Source: Candidatus Saccharimonadota bacterium (GTDB lineage: Bacteria > Patescibacteriota > Saccharimonadia > Saccharimonadales > Saccharimonadaceae). Taken from it: DNA of 64,000 nt. Positions 1 through 9,323 of the stretch are shown here, piece by piece. Location: the NCBI GenBank assembly GCA_905372095.1, contig CAJPNK010000002.1:1-64000 (forward strand), given 5' to 3'. A program made the translations under genes and the position numbers. Below the pieces are notes generated by a model. That model saw only the letters and a list, made by a program, of their open reading frames with translations. It was not told the origin of the DNA and searched no databases. Every line of letters begins with the position of its first letter. The stretch's first letter is position 1.

Positions 1-3
1 AAT

Positions 4-1827
4 TTACTTTTTGTTGGCGCGCTTTCGCTCATTGGCATCGAGGTAGCGTTTACGTAGGCGCAAAGACTTCGGCGTTACTTCCAGCAGCTCGTCGTCCTCG
101 ATGAAGTCGATGCATTGCTCCAGGCTAAACTGCGTAAATGGCGTCAGTTGTACCGTGCCGTCGGATGATTTGGAGCGCATGTTGGTTAGGTGTTTAGCCT
201 TGCAAACGTTAATTTCAATATCTTCTTGGCGATTGTAAATACCGACGATCATCCCAGCGTACACTTCCGTGCCAGGTCCGACCAAGAGTTCGCCGCGCGC
301 CTCGGCCGCTTGCAGCGCATACGGCGTGGTGGTGCCAGCTTCAAAGGCGATGAGTACGCCGCCGCGGGTCTTTGGCAATTTGCCGCCCAGCGGTTGATAG
401 CCGCACGGCAGGGAATTCATGATCACCGTGCCTTTGGTAGCGGTCAACAGTACGTTTCGCAGGCCGATCAACGCTCTCGTCGGCAGCACGTAGGTGATGC
501 GAGTAGCGCCGCTGGCGGTGGTTTCTTGCGATTTCATTTCAGCGTGGCGCGCACCCAACTCCTGGCTGATTGCGCCGATGAATTCACTGCTAATTTCGAT
601 TTGTAATTCTTCAATTGGCTCTTTCTCGACGCCGTCCTCGGTGATGGTCACCACTTGCGGGCGGCCGACTTCAAACTCAAAGCCTTCACGCCGCATGGTC
701 TCGATCAGGACGCTGAGGTGTAATTCGCCGCGGCCAGACACCGTAAAGCCGATGCCGTTTTCTTCAACGCGCAGCGCCACGTTGGTTTCCAGCTCTCGCC
801 GCAACCGGTCGCCAATTTGCCGTGAAGTGGTAAATTCGCCCTCACGCCCCTTCATCGGGCTGGTATTTGGGCCCAGATACATGCTCAGCGTCGGCGCTTC
901 GATGGCAATCGCTGGCAGTGCTTCCGGCTGTTCTTTGTCGGCAATGGTATCGCCAATGTGCGCCTCACTGACGCCCACCAGCGCCACGATGTCGCCAGCA
1001 AACGCCTCGTCAAGCTCCTCGCGGTTCAGCCCGCGGTAACCAAAAACTTTCTCAATTCGCGCTGAGCCTGACACCTCGCCGTGCTTCAGCAAACTAACCG
1101 CCAGGCCGCGCTTAACCGACCCGCGAGCGATCCGCCCAATGGCATATTTACCCTGGAAGGTGTCGTATTGCAGGCTGGTTACCAGCATCTGAAACCCGCC
1201 GTCAGCCGTGACGCTCGGCGCCGGGATGTCATTGATAATCGCCTCAAAAATTGGCGTGAGATCGGCGTCTTCACTCGGGTCAGCAGGGATCTTCCGCCAT
1301 GCCTTGCCATCACGCCCAACGGCGTAATAAATCGGATAATGCAGCTGAGCATCATCAGTCGCTAGCTCCAAAAATAGATCGCTCAGCTCATCTTCGACTT
1401 CGGCGATTCGCCGGGCAGGTTTGTCAATTTTATTAATCACCACTACTGGCTTCAAACCCAGTTCCAACGCTTTGCTCAACACAAACTTCGTCTGCGGCAT
1501 CGGCCCTTCCTGGGCATCGACGATCAATAGGACGCCGTCCGCCATCTGCAGCGTTCGCTCGACTTCGCCGGAAAAATCAGCGTGCCCCGGCGTGTCGATG
1601 ATGTTGATTTTATAATCGCCGTAAAAAATCGAGGTCTGTTTGGCGGTGATGGTGATACCGCGTTCGTGCTCCTGATCACCCGAATCCATGATCAGTTCCT
1701 GGCTCATCTCGGCCTGATTGTCGCGAAATGTGCGCGACTGTTTGAGCAGCCCATCAACCATGGTCGTCTTACCGTGATCGACGTGGGCAATAATGGCAAT
1801 ATTTCGAATCTTGCTAGCGTCCTTCAT
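4..1827 (-). CDS. typA: Ribosome-associated GTPase TypA/BipA
   Basis: Translational GTPase of the EF-G/LepA superfamily that binds the 70S ribosome and helps ribosome assembly and stress adaptation. The protein opens with IAIIAHVDHGKTT, the P-loop, followed by switch II DTPGHADF and the NKID specificity motif; the rest matches the EF-G-like domains III/V and the BipA C-terminal domain. With the start at 1827 the length is 607 aa, the usual BipA length. The open frame extends further upstream, but a TATAAT hexamer at 1873-1878 lies inside that extension and the upstream MFS gene also ends there, so the longer start is rejected. An AAGGAAGG stretch lies about 25-30 nt upstream of the chosen start in a leader of about 40 nt. 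Confidence 0.96.
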   Translation of the reverse strand: MKDASKIRNIAIIAHVDHGKTTMVDGLLKQSRTFRDNQAEMSQELIMDSGDQEHERGITITAKQTSIFYGDYKINIIDTPGHADFSGEVERTLQMADGVLLIVDAQEGPMPQTKFVLSKALELGLKPVVVINKIDKPARRIAEVEDELSDLFLELATDDAQLHYPIYYAVGRDGKAWRKIPADPSEDADLTPIFEAIINDIPAPSVTADGGFQMLVTSLQYDTFQGKYAIGRIARGSVKRGLAVSLLKHGEVSGSARIEKVFGYRGLNREELDEAFAGDIVALVGVSEAHIGDTIADKEQPEALPAIAIEAPTLSMYLGPNTSPMKGREGEFTTSRQIGDRLRRELETNVALRVEENGIGFTVSGRGELHLSVLIETMRREGFEFEVGRPQVVTITEDGVEKEPIEELQIEISSEFIGAISQELGARHAEMKSQETTASGATRITYVLPTRALIGLRNVLLTATKGTVIMNSLPCGYQPLGGKLPKTRGGVLIAFEAGTTTPYALQAAEARGELLVGPGTEVYAGMIVGIYNRQEDIEINVCKAKHLTNMRSKSSDGTVQLTPFTQFSLEQCIDFIEDDELLEVTPKSLRLRKRYLDANERKRANKK

Positions 1828-1872
1828 AAAAATATGGTCTGGGATTAACAGCAGACCTTCCTTTGGTGACTT

Positions 1873-1901
1873 ATTATAGCACAGATGAGCGGGGATGGGA
1901 A
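1873..1901 (-). promoter_or_regulatory. typA promoter
   Basis: TGC followed by TATAAT (minus strand, 1878-1873), an extended -10, with a poor -35 TTCCCA 17 nt upstream. It decides the typA start at 1827 because transcription would begin around 1866. Confidence 0.6.
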
Positions 1902-1909
1902 GTACGCTA

Positions 1910-3073
1910 CTACGGTGAAGCTTGCTCATCAAGCTTTAGCTGCACGAAAATAGCTAACCCTGACAAAACCACTAGCATCCAACCAGCGATGAAAACGCTT
2001 TGGTTTGACAAAACTCCAAATACAAACGTTAGCGGCATGAGGACAATTCGTCCCACGGCGTTTATCACCGAGCCGGAACCTGTGCGGTACCGCGACGGCA
2101 ACTGGTGTTGTATCTGCGCAGTAAAATGAAATAGCAGCGCCCCCGAGACTACAGCTATTAAGACCTGTGCGGCGATAGTTATCCATAAATTACTGCCCAC
2201 TGAAAGCGCGAGCGATGCCAAGCCTAGCAAAATCGACAGAACTATATTTATTCGCCTTGAGCTGAGGTACTTGACTAACGAGCCGCCCAGTCCGCCCAAG
2301 CCTTCTATGAATGATCCAGCGATGCCAAATACTATCGCCGGGGCCGACAACGCAATATACCACAGCTGATAAGCCTCGCGATTCATCTTTTGGATACAAA
2401 AGACTATCATAATCGCAGCCATTAACCATAGCAGGCTTTTACTTTTGAAAACACATTTGAATGTATTTTTAGTATGTTTGATAAGTTTTTCATCAGCCAC
2501 CTCGCGGCTAATTTTTGCATCTTTATAAATTAGATGGCAAACCATAGACATCGCAATTGGAACAATTGTTAAGTTAAATGCCAGCAGCAGCGAGTGTTCG
2601 CCGATCCAGCCGCCTAAAAAGTTACTGATAATTAACGCTATCCCGCCTAAAGTTTCGTATAGTCCTAGTGCTCGATTAAAATTCCTGGCGTGCCCTTGCT
2701 CCTCGAGCAGCGTATCGTAAATCATAGCTGCGCCAGTTCCGCTCGAAAAAGCATCGTGAAGACCCCAAATCGTCACAGCGGCAGCGTACATAAAGATGTT
2801 ATCGCTAGCACCAGCCATCAGGCTGCTAATTCCTAAGAATAGCCCAGCCAGCACCATTGAACCCTTGCGGCTCCAGCGATCCGCGATAATTCCTGATGGA
2901 ATTTCGGTCAGAACGGATGATATCAGCAGAACAATCGCGATCAAACTAATTCCAAAATTGTCAATGCCGATACTTCTTATGAATAATTTTTCAATTGAAT
3001 ACCAAAGTACAAAGCTTAAGAAGAACTTGCCAACATACAGCGGAAGCAGCCTCTTCATGACAGCTTTTTTCAT
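1910..3073 (-). CDS. Major facilitator superfamily permease
   Basis: A 387-residue integral membrane protein with about 12 hydrophobic segments. The loop after the second helix reads IPSGIIADRWSRKGSM, a form of the MFS G-x-x-x-D-R-x-G-R-[KR] motif A. It resembles the drug/small-molecule efflux type MFS proteins common in Gram-positive bacteria; the substrate cannot be told. The start is placed at the ATG 6 nt downstream of a TATAAT (3085-3080), predicting a leaderless transcript. It lies upstream of typA on the same strand, which has its own promoter. Confidence 0.8.
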   Translation of the reverse strand: MKKAVMKRLLPLYVGKFFLSFVLWYSIEKLFIRSIGIDNFGISLIAIVLLISSVLTEIPSGIIADRWSRKGSMVLAGLFLGISSLMAGASDNIFMYAAAVTIWGLHDAFSSGTGAAMIYDTLLEEQGHARNFNRALGLYETLGGIALIISNFLGGWIGEHSLLLAFNLTIVPIAMSMVCHLIYKDAKISREVADEKLIKHTKNTFKCVFKSKSLLWLMAAIMIVFCIQKMNREAYQLWYIALSAPAIVFGIAGSFIEGLGGLGGSLVKYLSSRRINIVLSILLGLASLALSVGSNLWITIAAQVLIAVVSGALLFHFTAQIQHQLPSRYRTGSGSVINAVGRIVLMPLTFVFGVLSNQSVFIAGWMLVVLSGLAIFVQLKLDEQASP

Positions 3074-3079
3074 ATTTTA

Positions 3080-3085
3080 ATTATA
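3080..3085 (-). promoter_or_regulatory. Leaderless -10 of the MFS gene
   Basis: TATAAT on the minus strand, 6 nt before the ATG at 3073. No good -35. Confidence 0.6.
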
Positions 3086-3130
3086 ACGCGTGCCAGCGTT
3101 ATCTTAAAGGTTCATGATAATAGTTTGAAT

Positions 3131-3205
3131 TGGTGCGGGTAGAGGGAGTCGAACCCTCGTCTCATGCTTGGGAAGCATACATAATAGCCGTTATACGATA
3201 CCCGC
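3131..3205 (-). tRNA. tRNA-Gly (anticodon TCC)
   Basis: Read on the minus strand, the acceptor arm GCGGGTA pairs with TACCCGC, followed by discriminator A and an encoded CCA. The anticodon loop CTTCCCA within a closed 5-bp stem gives TCC, reading GGA codons. The T-arm GGTTCGACTCC is normal. Confidence 0.95.
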
Positions 3206-3261
3206 GCTGACTATTATTATACACTATGCTCTGGTTATTTTTGCAGGACGCTACCTCCAGA

Positions 3262-3289
3262 TTGACATAACCAGTTTCCTTGCTACAAT
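3262..3289 (+). promoter_or_regulatory. Promoter of the CAP-domain gene (leaderless)
   Basis: TTGACA at 3262-3267 and TGC-TACAAT with the hexamer at 3284-3289, spacer 16. The ATG follows after 6 nt, so transcription should start at or next to the start codon. Confidence 0.75.
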
Positions 3290-3295
3290 CAAAGT

Positions 3296-4147
3296 ATGAA
3301 AAAACAAAAACTTGTAATTATCCTAGTTATTTTAATACTAGCGGGGGTAGGAATAGGCTTATATATTGCTGTGCGTGCTGCGTCGAAAGACGCGGGTAGT
3401 ACTAATCAGCAGCAAAAGACAACTACCAATTCTAATTCTGGCTCTGATAATTCCGATTCTAGCAATAACTCTAACGGCAGTAAATTTAGCACAAGCTCTA
3501 ATTCTAAACAAACTACGCCGAGCCAGCAAGAGAAGAAGCCTGAAAAACCGCAGCCAAGCCAAAAAGAGCAGAGAATTGACCCTGTGCACCCGAAGCATAA
3601 TCCAGCCCCGCAACCACCGTCGAGTCCAGCCTCGCCGCCGAAAAACAACCAGCGGCCAGCTCCGCAGTCTCAGCAGCCCGGTAATTCGCAGCAGCCTGCG
3701 CCGAATCCGCAACCAAAACCGACTCCAAATCCACAGCCGCAACCGGCAGACCAAGATAAAAAGTATGACATAGGTCCGCCAGATGCTTTGGAGATTCTTG
3801 AATTGATTAATTATGCTCGTAGTAAGGAAAATCTGAAGCCGTTAAAAATGTACGAGCCGCTTAATCGAACAGCGCAGTGGATGGCGAATGATATGAAAGA
3901 GAATAATTATTTTAGCCATTATAAGCCAGGCACAACTATTCCGCACGGACTGCTTAAAGCGAGGACTGTCTGCAACGCGCCAGCCGAGAATCTGGTGCAA
4001 ACTTCGCCGCCAGATCTGCACACCAGCCGCGTAGCATTCAATGCCTGGATGCAATCGCCGCCGCACAGGCAATCCATCATGTCGAGCACCTACACGCTAA
4101 CCGGATTTGGCATCGCCGGCAATAAGATTGTGGAGCATTTTTGTTGA
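3296..4147 (+). CDS. Membrane-anchored or secreted CAP (SCP/PR1)-domain protein
   Basis: 283 aa. A short basic N-terminus and one hydrophobic segment (about residues 5-27) form a signal anchor. Residues about 35-155 are a Ser/Asn-rich then Pro/Gln/Lys-rich linker, likely extended across the cell wall. The C-terminal 125 residues are a CAP domain: LELINYARSKENLKPL, a conserved HYKPG segment after FS, AENL, and a PPHRQSIMSSTYTLTGFGIA segment matching the family's W-x-x-SPxHR core. CAP domains are common in bacterial surface proteins; the molecular activity is unknown. It is a stand-alone gene between two tRNA-Gly genes. Confidence 0.88.
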   Translation: MKKQKLVIILVILILAGVGIGLYIAVRAASKDAGSTNQQQKTTTNSNSGSDNSDSSNNSNGSKFSTSSNSKQTTPSQQEKKPEKPQPSQKEQRIDPVHPKHNPAPQPPSSPASPPKNNQRPAPQSQQPGNSQQPAPNPQPKPTPNPQPQPADQDKKYDIGPPDALEILELINYARSKENLKPLKMYEPLNRTAQWMANDMKENNYFSHYKPGTTIPHGLLKARTVCNAPAENLVQTSPPDLHTSRVAFNAWMQSPPHRQSIMSSTYTLTGFGIAGNKIVEHFC

Positions 4148-4307
4148 GGTGTGTTAGACTGCCCGTCTTATAGTCATTGTCGCCGCCATTGGTATTCTAT
4201 GAAAACTATGCGGATGAATTTGATGTAGAGGAGCGGCATTGCGCCAAGTTTTCATGTAAGATGAGTGAGAGTTGCTAGTGTGTCCTTATTCTACGCTAGA
4301 ATGAAGC

Positions 4308-7253
4308 CTAGTCACTATCCTTATCATCAATAGGATAATAAAATGCGGATCGTTTGTCCTTAGGCTTATATCTAAAAGCGTGTTTGATAAACATTCTGAC
4401 TTGCGTTTTGAGGAAAAATTCCTGAGCGGCCCTATCACCCTTTTCTATTAGCCAATCAGGTTGTCTCTCTAGGGTACCTTCAAGTAGTCTCTCATTGTCG
4501 GAATATGCGTCAATTGAGATTTCTATAGGTTCATCCTTATTATCCACTATCTCCAGCCTGCCCAGATCGTCTATCGATACTGCATACAACCCCTTTGGTA
4601 AATAATTATCGTATACGTGATATATTGGAACTACTTGGTTCAGACCCTTAAAAGACATATCACCGGTGCTAAAGTCATTCTTGATCTGTTTACCAATATC
4701 ATCCTTTCTATCGCTTATCATATACCAATCGGCCGTCCGCACACTAACGACAAGCCAGGACTTTCTACTTCGTTTCAATCTCTTCAGCCATTCTTCAAAA
4801 TCATCGATTTTACTTGGTTTTGAAAATAAACTTTCAAGCACCTGCTTATTCTCAGATTCGGCTATCTCACTACCGTAGCTATGAGGTTGATGTATAGTTC
4901 CTATGTGCCAGTCTTTCACAAAACCATACTTATCTTGGATTTGGTTCCATCCATAGCTCAAAAATCCTTTTGTCGCCTTTGTAGTTTTAGTAGTCTTCAA
5001 ATGTCCATTTGGTTCAAATACAGAGAAGGCTAAGGCATAGTCCCTGTAGCCTGCTAATACGCCTTCTTTGAATTCTGTAACCTCATCTTGATCAAGCGGT
5101 GCAGCGATGAGCTTCTCATCTTCGTATTTCATTCGCTCGTCGATAAATGTTTTAACCAGCTTGCTTAGCGTGGATACGTCTTCACCTTGCTCTTCCATCT
5201 CAGCTAAACGACGAATGACGAAAGGTTTCTCCTCCCTTGTTGTGAAATCAGAGAAAGCACCTGTCCTTGCTATATCATCACGTCCATAATATTCAATATC
5301 TTCAGGGATGCTGTCTAATGTAAGCATCCGTTCGATCCAAAGCGACTTCAGTCTAAGGTTAAAATCGGGTACAAGATGCATTTTCCTATCAGCGGGTAAA
5401 TCATAGATGTCAAAATGCCACTCACTGGCATAGTTATTATCTACACATTTCACGAGCATCTTTGTTAAATCTTGTGCGGAAAAACCATCCAAGTAATCAT
5501 CTATTATCTTTTTAATATCTTCCTGCTTGCTTGTAAGATCTGTTCTATAGTGGATATAAGCAGCAACCATAAAAAGCCTAGACCGAGACATCCATGCAAG
5601 CTCTTTTATCTCTTGATGATACAGCCTATGACCGCTCTCTACCTCATCAAATATTGATTTAACCTCTTTAAACGCTGATGTTTGAGATTTTTTGTAAGTG
5701 TCAAGTAAAAAACTAGTCATATTACTCAAACGATCATTAAGCCACTGTTCTAACTGTTCTCGTCTAAATGATGACGACTCATCACACTCTCTGTAATTAT
5801 ACAGGAGGAATCCGGTGTGCTCTTTGAGCCTGAGCGTCAATGACTCCAAGACATATTCTTTGTAGTGAGTATTCTCCAATGTTGTGTCGTATATAGTCCT
5901 TGACATTGCATGAGTAAAGATTTTCTCTAAGCGTGCCGCAACTACTACACTGAATGAATCAAATACGTTCAATAGGCTTCTGTACATGCTTGATATTATG
6001 CTTTTTGTAGCATCCTGACGCTCTGTGCGTAAGGCATAAAAGAAAGCCTCATCAATGATGTCAACTGTACTCTGTAAATGACGAGAGACGCTATCGCTAA
6101 ATATCTGCTCAAACTCACTCTTTGCCGTCGCATAATTAAAACTCTTGCTCTCATTTGAATATTCTTCCACTGTTGCATTAGTAAGTAATTCATATATTAC
6201 TAATGCGTCATCAACAGCAATTTCATCATCTTTTTCAATAGCACCTCTAAGTTGCTGCCTGAAGCCCTTAACTAAAACTTCTAGCTGTCTATTTGGAGAA
6301 TCTGCATGGTCTGGGTCTATCTTTATGCAATCTAGTAGACCACGTTCCAGACTCTTGCGTGGAGCTGGTAAGCTATCGGACAAAACCAGCTCCATAATTA
6401 CACTCTGGTCTTCAATGTCAGAACCTGGTCTTGTGCTTAGTATAAGTTGTGCTATCTTTTTATCTGAAGGTCGGCTTACCGATTGTTTTTTGGCTGCTTG
6501 CGGAGCTCTATTATAATATTCTCTCGTGATTATTTCATCTAGCCTTTTTACGTTGATAGACTTGATAACACCTGCCTTAGACGCTCGTATTAGATAGTGT
6601 TTTTTTAATTCTCTCTTGTCGCGTTTACTAGTAAATAGTCTATGTATAACGTATAGAGAATTTTCCAGATCAGTAAAGAAATTGCTCCCGTTGGCACGTA
6701 TCATCCTGCTTGCCCTTAAAGACCTTTTAACAAGACCCTTGATGTGCTTATTTTCTTGTTGCTTTAATTGGTCAATTCCAAACAGTAACTGTATAGATTG
6801 GACTATTGCATACGAACTTACTACCGCAATTATTATAGTTGGGAAATAATAGTAAGATGCTCGAGGAGAGGCTAATAGCAAGGAACTGAGAACAATATAG
6901 GTGGCTAATATTTCACGAAAATAAATAACATTAGGAAGGGAAAACCGTCGGATGTCCCCTGAGTCACGTATTTTTTCCAAGAGTAAAATGAAAACTGGGA
7001 TCTGTACCGCAAATAACAATCCTATATACTCAATGACTGTGCTTAATTCCTTTAGAACGGCAAGTTTAGAGAAATGCTTATTGAAATAGTCATCACTTAG
7101 CATGGAGCCAAAGAAAATATAAAATAAAAGCAATATTATCACATAAATGAGAGTAATACGCCAACGACTCATCCAAAAGCACTGCATACTGTAACCAAGA
7201 TTTTGAAAAAAACGGGAAATAGCTAACCAGCGATTCATCAAAAAACGTTGCAT
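4308..7253 (-). CDS. Large membrane-anchored protein of unknown function (981 aa)
   Basis: I do not recognise this family. Hydrophobic segments lie at about residues 32-50, 75-95, 108-128 and 132-155, then some 820 mostly hydrophilic residues predicted to be cytoplasmic, alpha-helical and rich in Lys/Glu/Asp. No nuclease, ATPase or protease motif is evident. Base composition is distinctly AT-rich with ATA, AGA and TTA codons that neighbouring housekeeping genes avoid, pointing to acquired DNA. A TATAGT hexamer lies 6 nt before the ATG, so it may be leaderless. It is monocistronic, convergent with the CAP-domain gene and sits between two tRNA-Gly genes. The 160 bp downstream of it hold nothing recognisable. 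Confidence 0.75.
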   Translation of the reverse strand: MQRFLMNRWLAISRFFQNLGYSMQCFWMSRWRITLIYVIILLLFYIFFGSMLSDDYFNKHFSKLAVLKELSTVIEYIGLLFAVQIPVFILLLEKIRDSGDIRRFSLPNVIYFREILATYIVLSSLLLASPRASYYYFPTIIIAVVSSYAIVQSIQLLFGIDQLKQQENKHIKGLVKRSLRASRMIRANGSNFFTDLENSLYVIHRLFTSKRDKRELKKHYLIRASKAGVIKSINVKRLDEIITREYYNRAPQAAKKQSVSRPSDKKIAQLILSTRPGSDIEDQSVIMELVLSDSLPAPRKSLERGLLDCIKIDPDHADSPNRQLEVLVKGFRQQLRGAIEKDDEIAVDDALVIYELLTNATVEEYSNESKSFNYATAKSEFEQIFSDSVSRHLQSTVDIIDEAFFYALRTERQDATKSIISSMYRSLLNVFDSFSVVVAARLEKIFTHAMSRTIYDTTLENTHYKEYVLESLTLRLKEHTGFLLYNYRECDESSSFRREQLEQWLNDRLSNMTSFLLDTYKKSQTSAFKEVKSIFDEVESGHRLYHQEIKELAWMSRSRLFMVAAYIHYRTDLTSKQEDIKKIIDDYLDGFSAQDLTKMLVKCVDNNYASEWHFDIYDLPADRKMHLVPDFNLRLKSLWIERMLTLDSIPEDIEYYGRDDIARTGAFSDFTTREEKPFVIRRLAEMEEQGEDVSTLSKLVKTFIDERMKYEDEKLIAAPLDQDEVTEFKEGVLAGYRDYALAFSVFEPNGHLKTTKTTKATKGFLSYGWNQIQDKYGFVKDWHIGTIHQPHSYGSEIAESENKQVLESLFSKPSKIDDFEEWLKRLKRSRKSWLVVSVRTADWYMISDRKDDIGKQIKNDFSTGDMSFKGLNQVVPIYHVYDNYLPKGLYAVSIDDLGRLEIVDNKDEPIEISIDAYSDNERLLEGTLERQPDWLIEKGDRAAQEFFLKTQVRMFIKHAFRYKPKDKRSAFYYPIDDKDSD

Positions 7254-7328
7254 GATATAACTATAATACTAAATGCAGTCTAAGTGAACTAAAAAATCGC
7301 CCAACGAGGCGATCATTTCTTTCCATTT

Positions 7329-7404
7329 TGGTGCGGGTTAGGAGACTCTAACTCCTGGCCTCTTCCATGGCAAGGAAGCGCTCTAACAACTGAGCTAAAC
7401 CCGC
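7329..7404 (-). tRNA. tRNA-Gly (anticodon GCC)
   Basis: Minus strand: acceptor GCGGGTT pairs with AACCCGC, then A and encoded CCA. D-arm TTAGCTCAGTTGTTAGAGC, anticodon stem CTTCC/GGAAG with loop TTGCCAT giving GCC (reads GGC/GGT). The T-arm has AGAGTCT in place of the usual GTTCGAnTC, slightly degenerate. Confidence 0.92.
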
Positions 7405-7537
7405 ATAATGTTTGCTGCGTATCTCGCCGGCAAATCGTCATAATTTTGCGAACTCGCCTATGATGTGCGATGCAACAGCCAATCTTTCGATTACATAGTA
7501 AGTATAGCAAACAAAACCGCCCATTTCAATAATCTTC

Positions 7538-8329
7538 TCACCAATTCCTCTTCGTATGATCTGGCGTGGCGTCTTTGTAATCTTCCAGGTGCTGGTTTCT
7601 TTCCTGGGATTTGCGCTGTTCGTTGTAGGCGTCGATGAATCGCTTGTCCAATTCTTTGAGTTTGCCGTCGGTGCTGCCCGCGTCAACTTTTTCTTTATCG
7701 CCAGGTTTGGTGACTGAAATATCTTGGTCGCCGTTTCTAAGCTGTTTTATCTGCGCCAACTTTTGTCGGATTCGCTGCTCAATAACGATTGCCGTCTTGC
7801 CGTCGTCGTTGCTCGCGTCGACTGTCCTGCTAGCAAATTGCACGCCGCAGCTATCTTCGCCGTCGTGCAGTACGGCGTTTGCTTCGTCGTAGCGGATGAT
7901 TGCCTGGTCGTAGCGTTTTTCGCTGGCGAGGGCGTCTGCTTGCGCTTCAATTGATAGCGCCAAGTTGATGCGGACAGGGCATTCGTGAGCTTTCGGCGCT
8001 TTTTGCAAGGCTTGTCGGAATTGTTTTTCTGCCGAGTCGTAGCGGGCTTGCCTATATAAAGCATTACCGTCGTTAAAAAATACTTTATAAGATTCAAACA
8101 AATTCACGGCATAAACTGGCGATAAGCGGAAGGAGGCCTGGCTGTTGTCGCCGTTTTTATAGGCGGCGTGCGCTGCTAGCGATAGCAGAGGAAAACTCGT
8201 CAATTTAATAGCAATCAGCAAAATCACCGCGCAAGCAGGGAACGAATAGCGGAGCAGTTTCCGGCGTTTTTCTCGGCGGATTTTTTCAAAGTCCAATTTT
8301 TTCAGGTCAAATGGACGATTCTTACTCAC
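7538..8329 (-). CDS. TPR-containing membrane protein of the Bat operon (BatC/BatE-like)
   Basis: 263 aa with one N-terminal membrane segment (about residues 27-48) and a region with TPR features: GNALYRQARYDSAEKQFRQA and, after it, a second helix pair around EKRYDQAIIRYDEANAVL. The C-terminus is charged and hydrophilic. It is the last gene of the MoxR/DUF58/VWA operon, the position normally held by BatC/BatE-type TPR proteins. The start is GTG at 8329, 6 nt after a GGGAG ribosome site and overlapping the end of the VWA gene by 8 nt. Confidence 0.75.
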   Translation of the reverse strand: MSKNRPFDLKKLDFEKIRREKRRKLLRYSFPACAVILLIAIKLTSFPLLSLAAHAAYKNGDNSQASFRLSPVYAVNLFESYKVFFNDGNALYRQARYDSAEKQFRQALQKAPKAHECPVRINLALSIEAQADALASEKRYDQAIIRYDEANAVLHDGEDSCGVQFASRTVDASNDDGKTAIVIEQRIRQKLAQIKQLRNGDQDISVTKPGDKEKVDAGSTDGKLKELDKRFIDAYNEQRKSQERNQHLEDYKDATPDHTKRNW

Positions 8330-9323
8330 GATTTTCTCCCTCCGACGGCGTTATATTCTGAAGTTTGTATAGAGGCAAATAGATGGTTCTGATTTCAAAG
8401 GCCAGCAGAATAGCAGCCGCAAATATTGCTATCCAATATATATCGTTGTAGTCATCAAACGAGCGGCTGCTACTGACAGCTTTGTCGACGGAGCCGTTCT
8501 TGACGACGGCGTCGATGGAGTTTGGAGTTTGCTGGTGCGTGTACGGCAGGCCTGTTTGGCTGGCAATGTTTTTAAGATTTGTCTCGTCGATTTTTGATAC
8601 GGCATATTTCAAATCTGGCCCGCGTAGGTAAAAACCGTCAAAGTCGCCGCTGTAGCTTGGCGTTTTCATTTTTCCGCCGTTGGCAGTGTCGTAGCCCATA
8701 ATCGCGCCGCCGCTCAGCAGAGGCTTTAAGCTGGCGAATGACTTTGGCGAGGCGTCGCTGGTTTGTTCGCCGTCGCCCAGGTAAAATAGCAGCGAAGTGC
8801 GCTCGGGATTTTTATGCTTGGTGCGAGTGATTTCCGAGGCGATGGTGTCAATCGGCGCGTCAATTGAGCTGCCCATGGCGTAGCTTTCGCTGATGATATT
8901 TACCGTGTCAACTGCTGATTCAAACATCCTGACGTCCGTCGATAACGGCGAATTGACAAAAGTTTTATTGTTGAAAGTTATTAAGCTAAATCGCGCACCA
9001 ATCAGCTTTTTGGCAATTTCTTTGGCGTCGCGGCGCATGCCGTTGATTCGCGGCTGGCCGTTATCGTAATCCTCGGCAGCAGAACTCATCGTTGTGTCTA
9101 TGACAACATAAACATCGACTAGCGGCGCACCCCATTCTTTCACTTCGCCGGGAACAGCTGGGCGAAAACAAGCGGCAATGATAAGCAAGACAATACAGAA
9201 CCGCCGCAGCCACGCTCGCCGGTTAGATATTGGTTTGGAGAAAATCCTCCAGCCGGTAAAAATTGCAGCAACTACCAGAATTATCAGCAGCAGATACCAC
9301 GGTAAAATCGGTCGCATTATCAT
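8322..9323 (-). CDS. VWA-domain membrane protein (BatB-like) with altered MIDAS
   Basis: Two N-terminal and one C-terminal hydrophobic segments frame a von Willebrand factor A domain. The expected metal site D-x-S-x-S reads DTTMS (residues about 80-84), with Thr for the first Ser; this could still bind metal. GDGEQT resembles the last MIDAS loop. The ATG at 9323 overlaps the previous stop as ATGA and has GGAGG 8 nt upstream; a longer TTG start at 9338 is less likely. VWA pairs in MoxR operons are thought to act in envelope complex assembly or metal insertion; the client is unknown. Confidence 0.78.
   Translation of the reverse strand: MIMRPILPWYLLLIILVVAAIFTGWRIFSKPISNRRAWLRRFCIVLLIIAACFRPAVPGEVKEWGAPLVDVYVVIDTTMSSAAEDYDNGQPRINGMRRDAKEIAKKLIGARFSLITFNNKTFVNSPLSTDVRMFESAVDTVNIISESYAMGSSIDAPIDTIASEITRTKHKNPERTSLLFYLGDGEQTSDASPKSFASLKPLLSGGAIMGYDTANGGKMKTPSYSGDFDGFYLRGPDLKYAVSKIDETNLKNIASQTGLPYTHQQTPNSIDAVVKNGSVDKAVSSSRSFDDYNDIYWIAIFAAAILLAFEIRTIYLPLYKLQNITPSEGENRE

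Noticed and set aside
3359..3754. Open frames in several frames across the low-complexity part of the CAP-domain gene
   Set aside because: They are by-products of the repetitive Ser/Asn and Pro/Gln codons; no ribosome site or family resemblance.
3131..7338. Direct repeat TTGGTGCGGGT at both tRNA-Gly genes as proven att sites
   Set aside because: The match is fully explained by two tRNA-Gly acceptor stems plus CCA, and no integrase lies between them; kept only as context for a possible island.
7313..7510. Small ORF across tRNA-Gly(GCC)
   Set aside because: It is the tRNA read as codons; the cloverleaf is complete.
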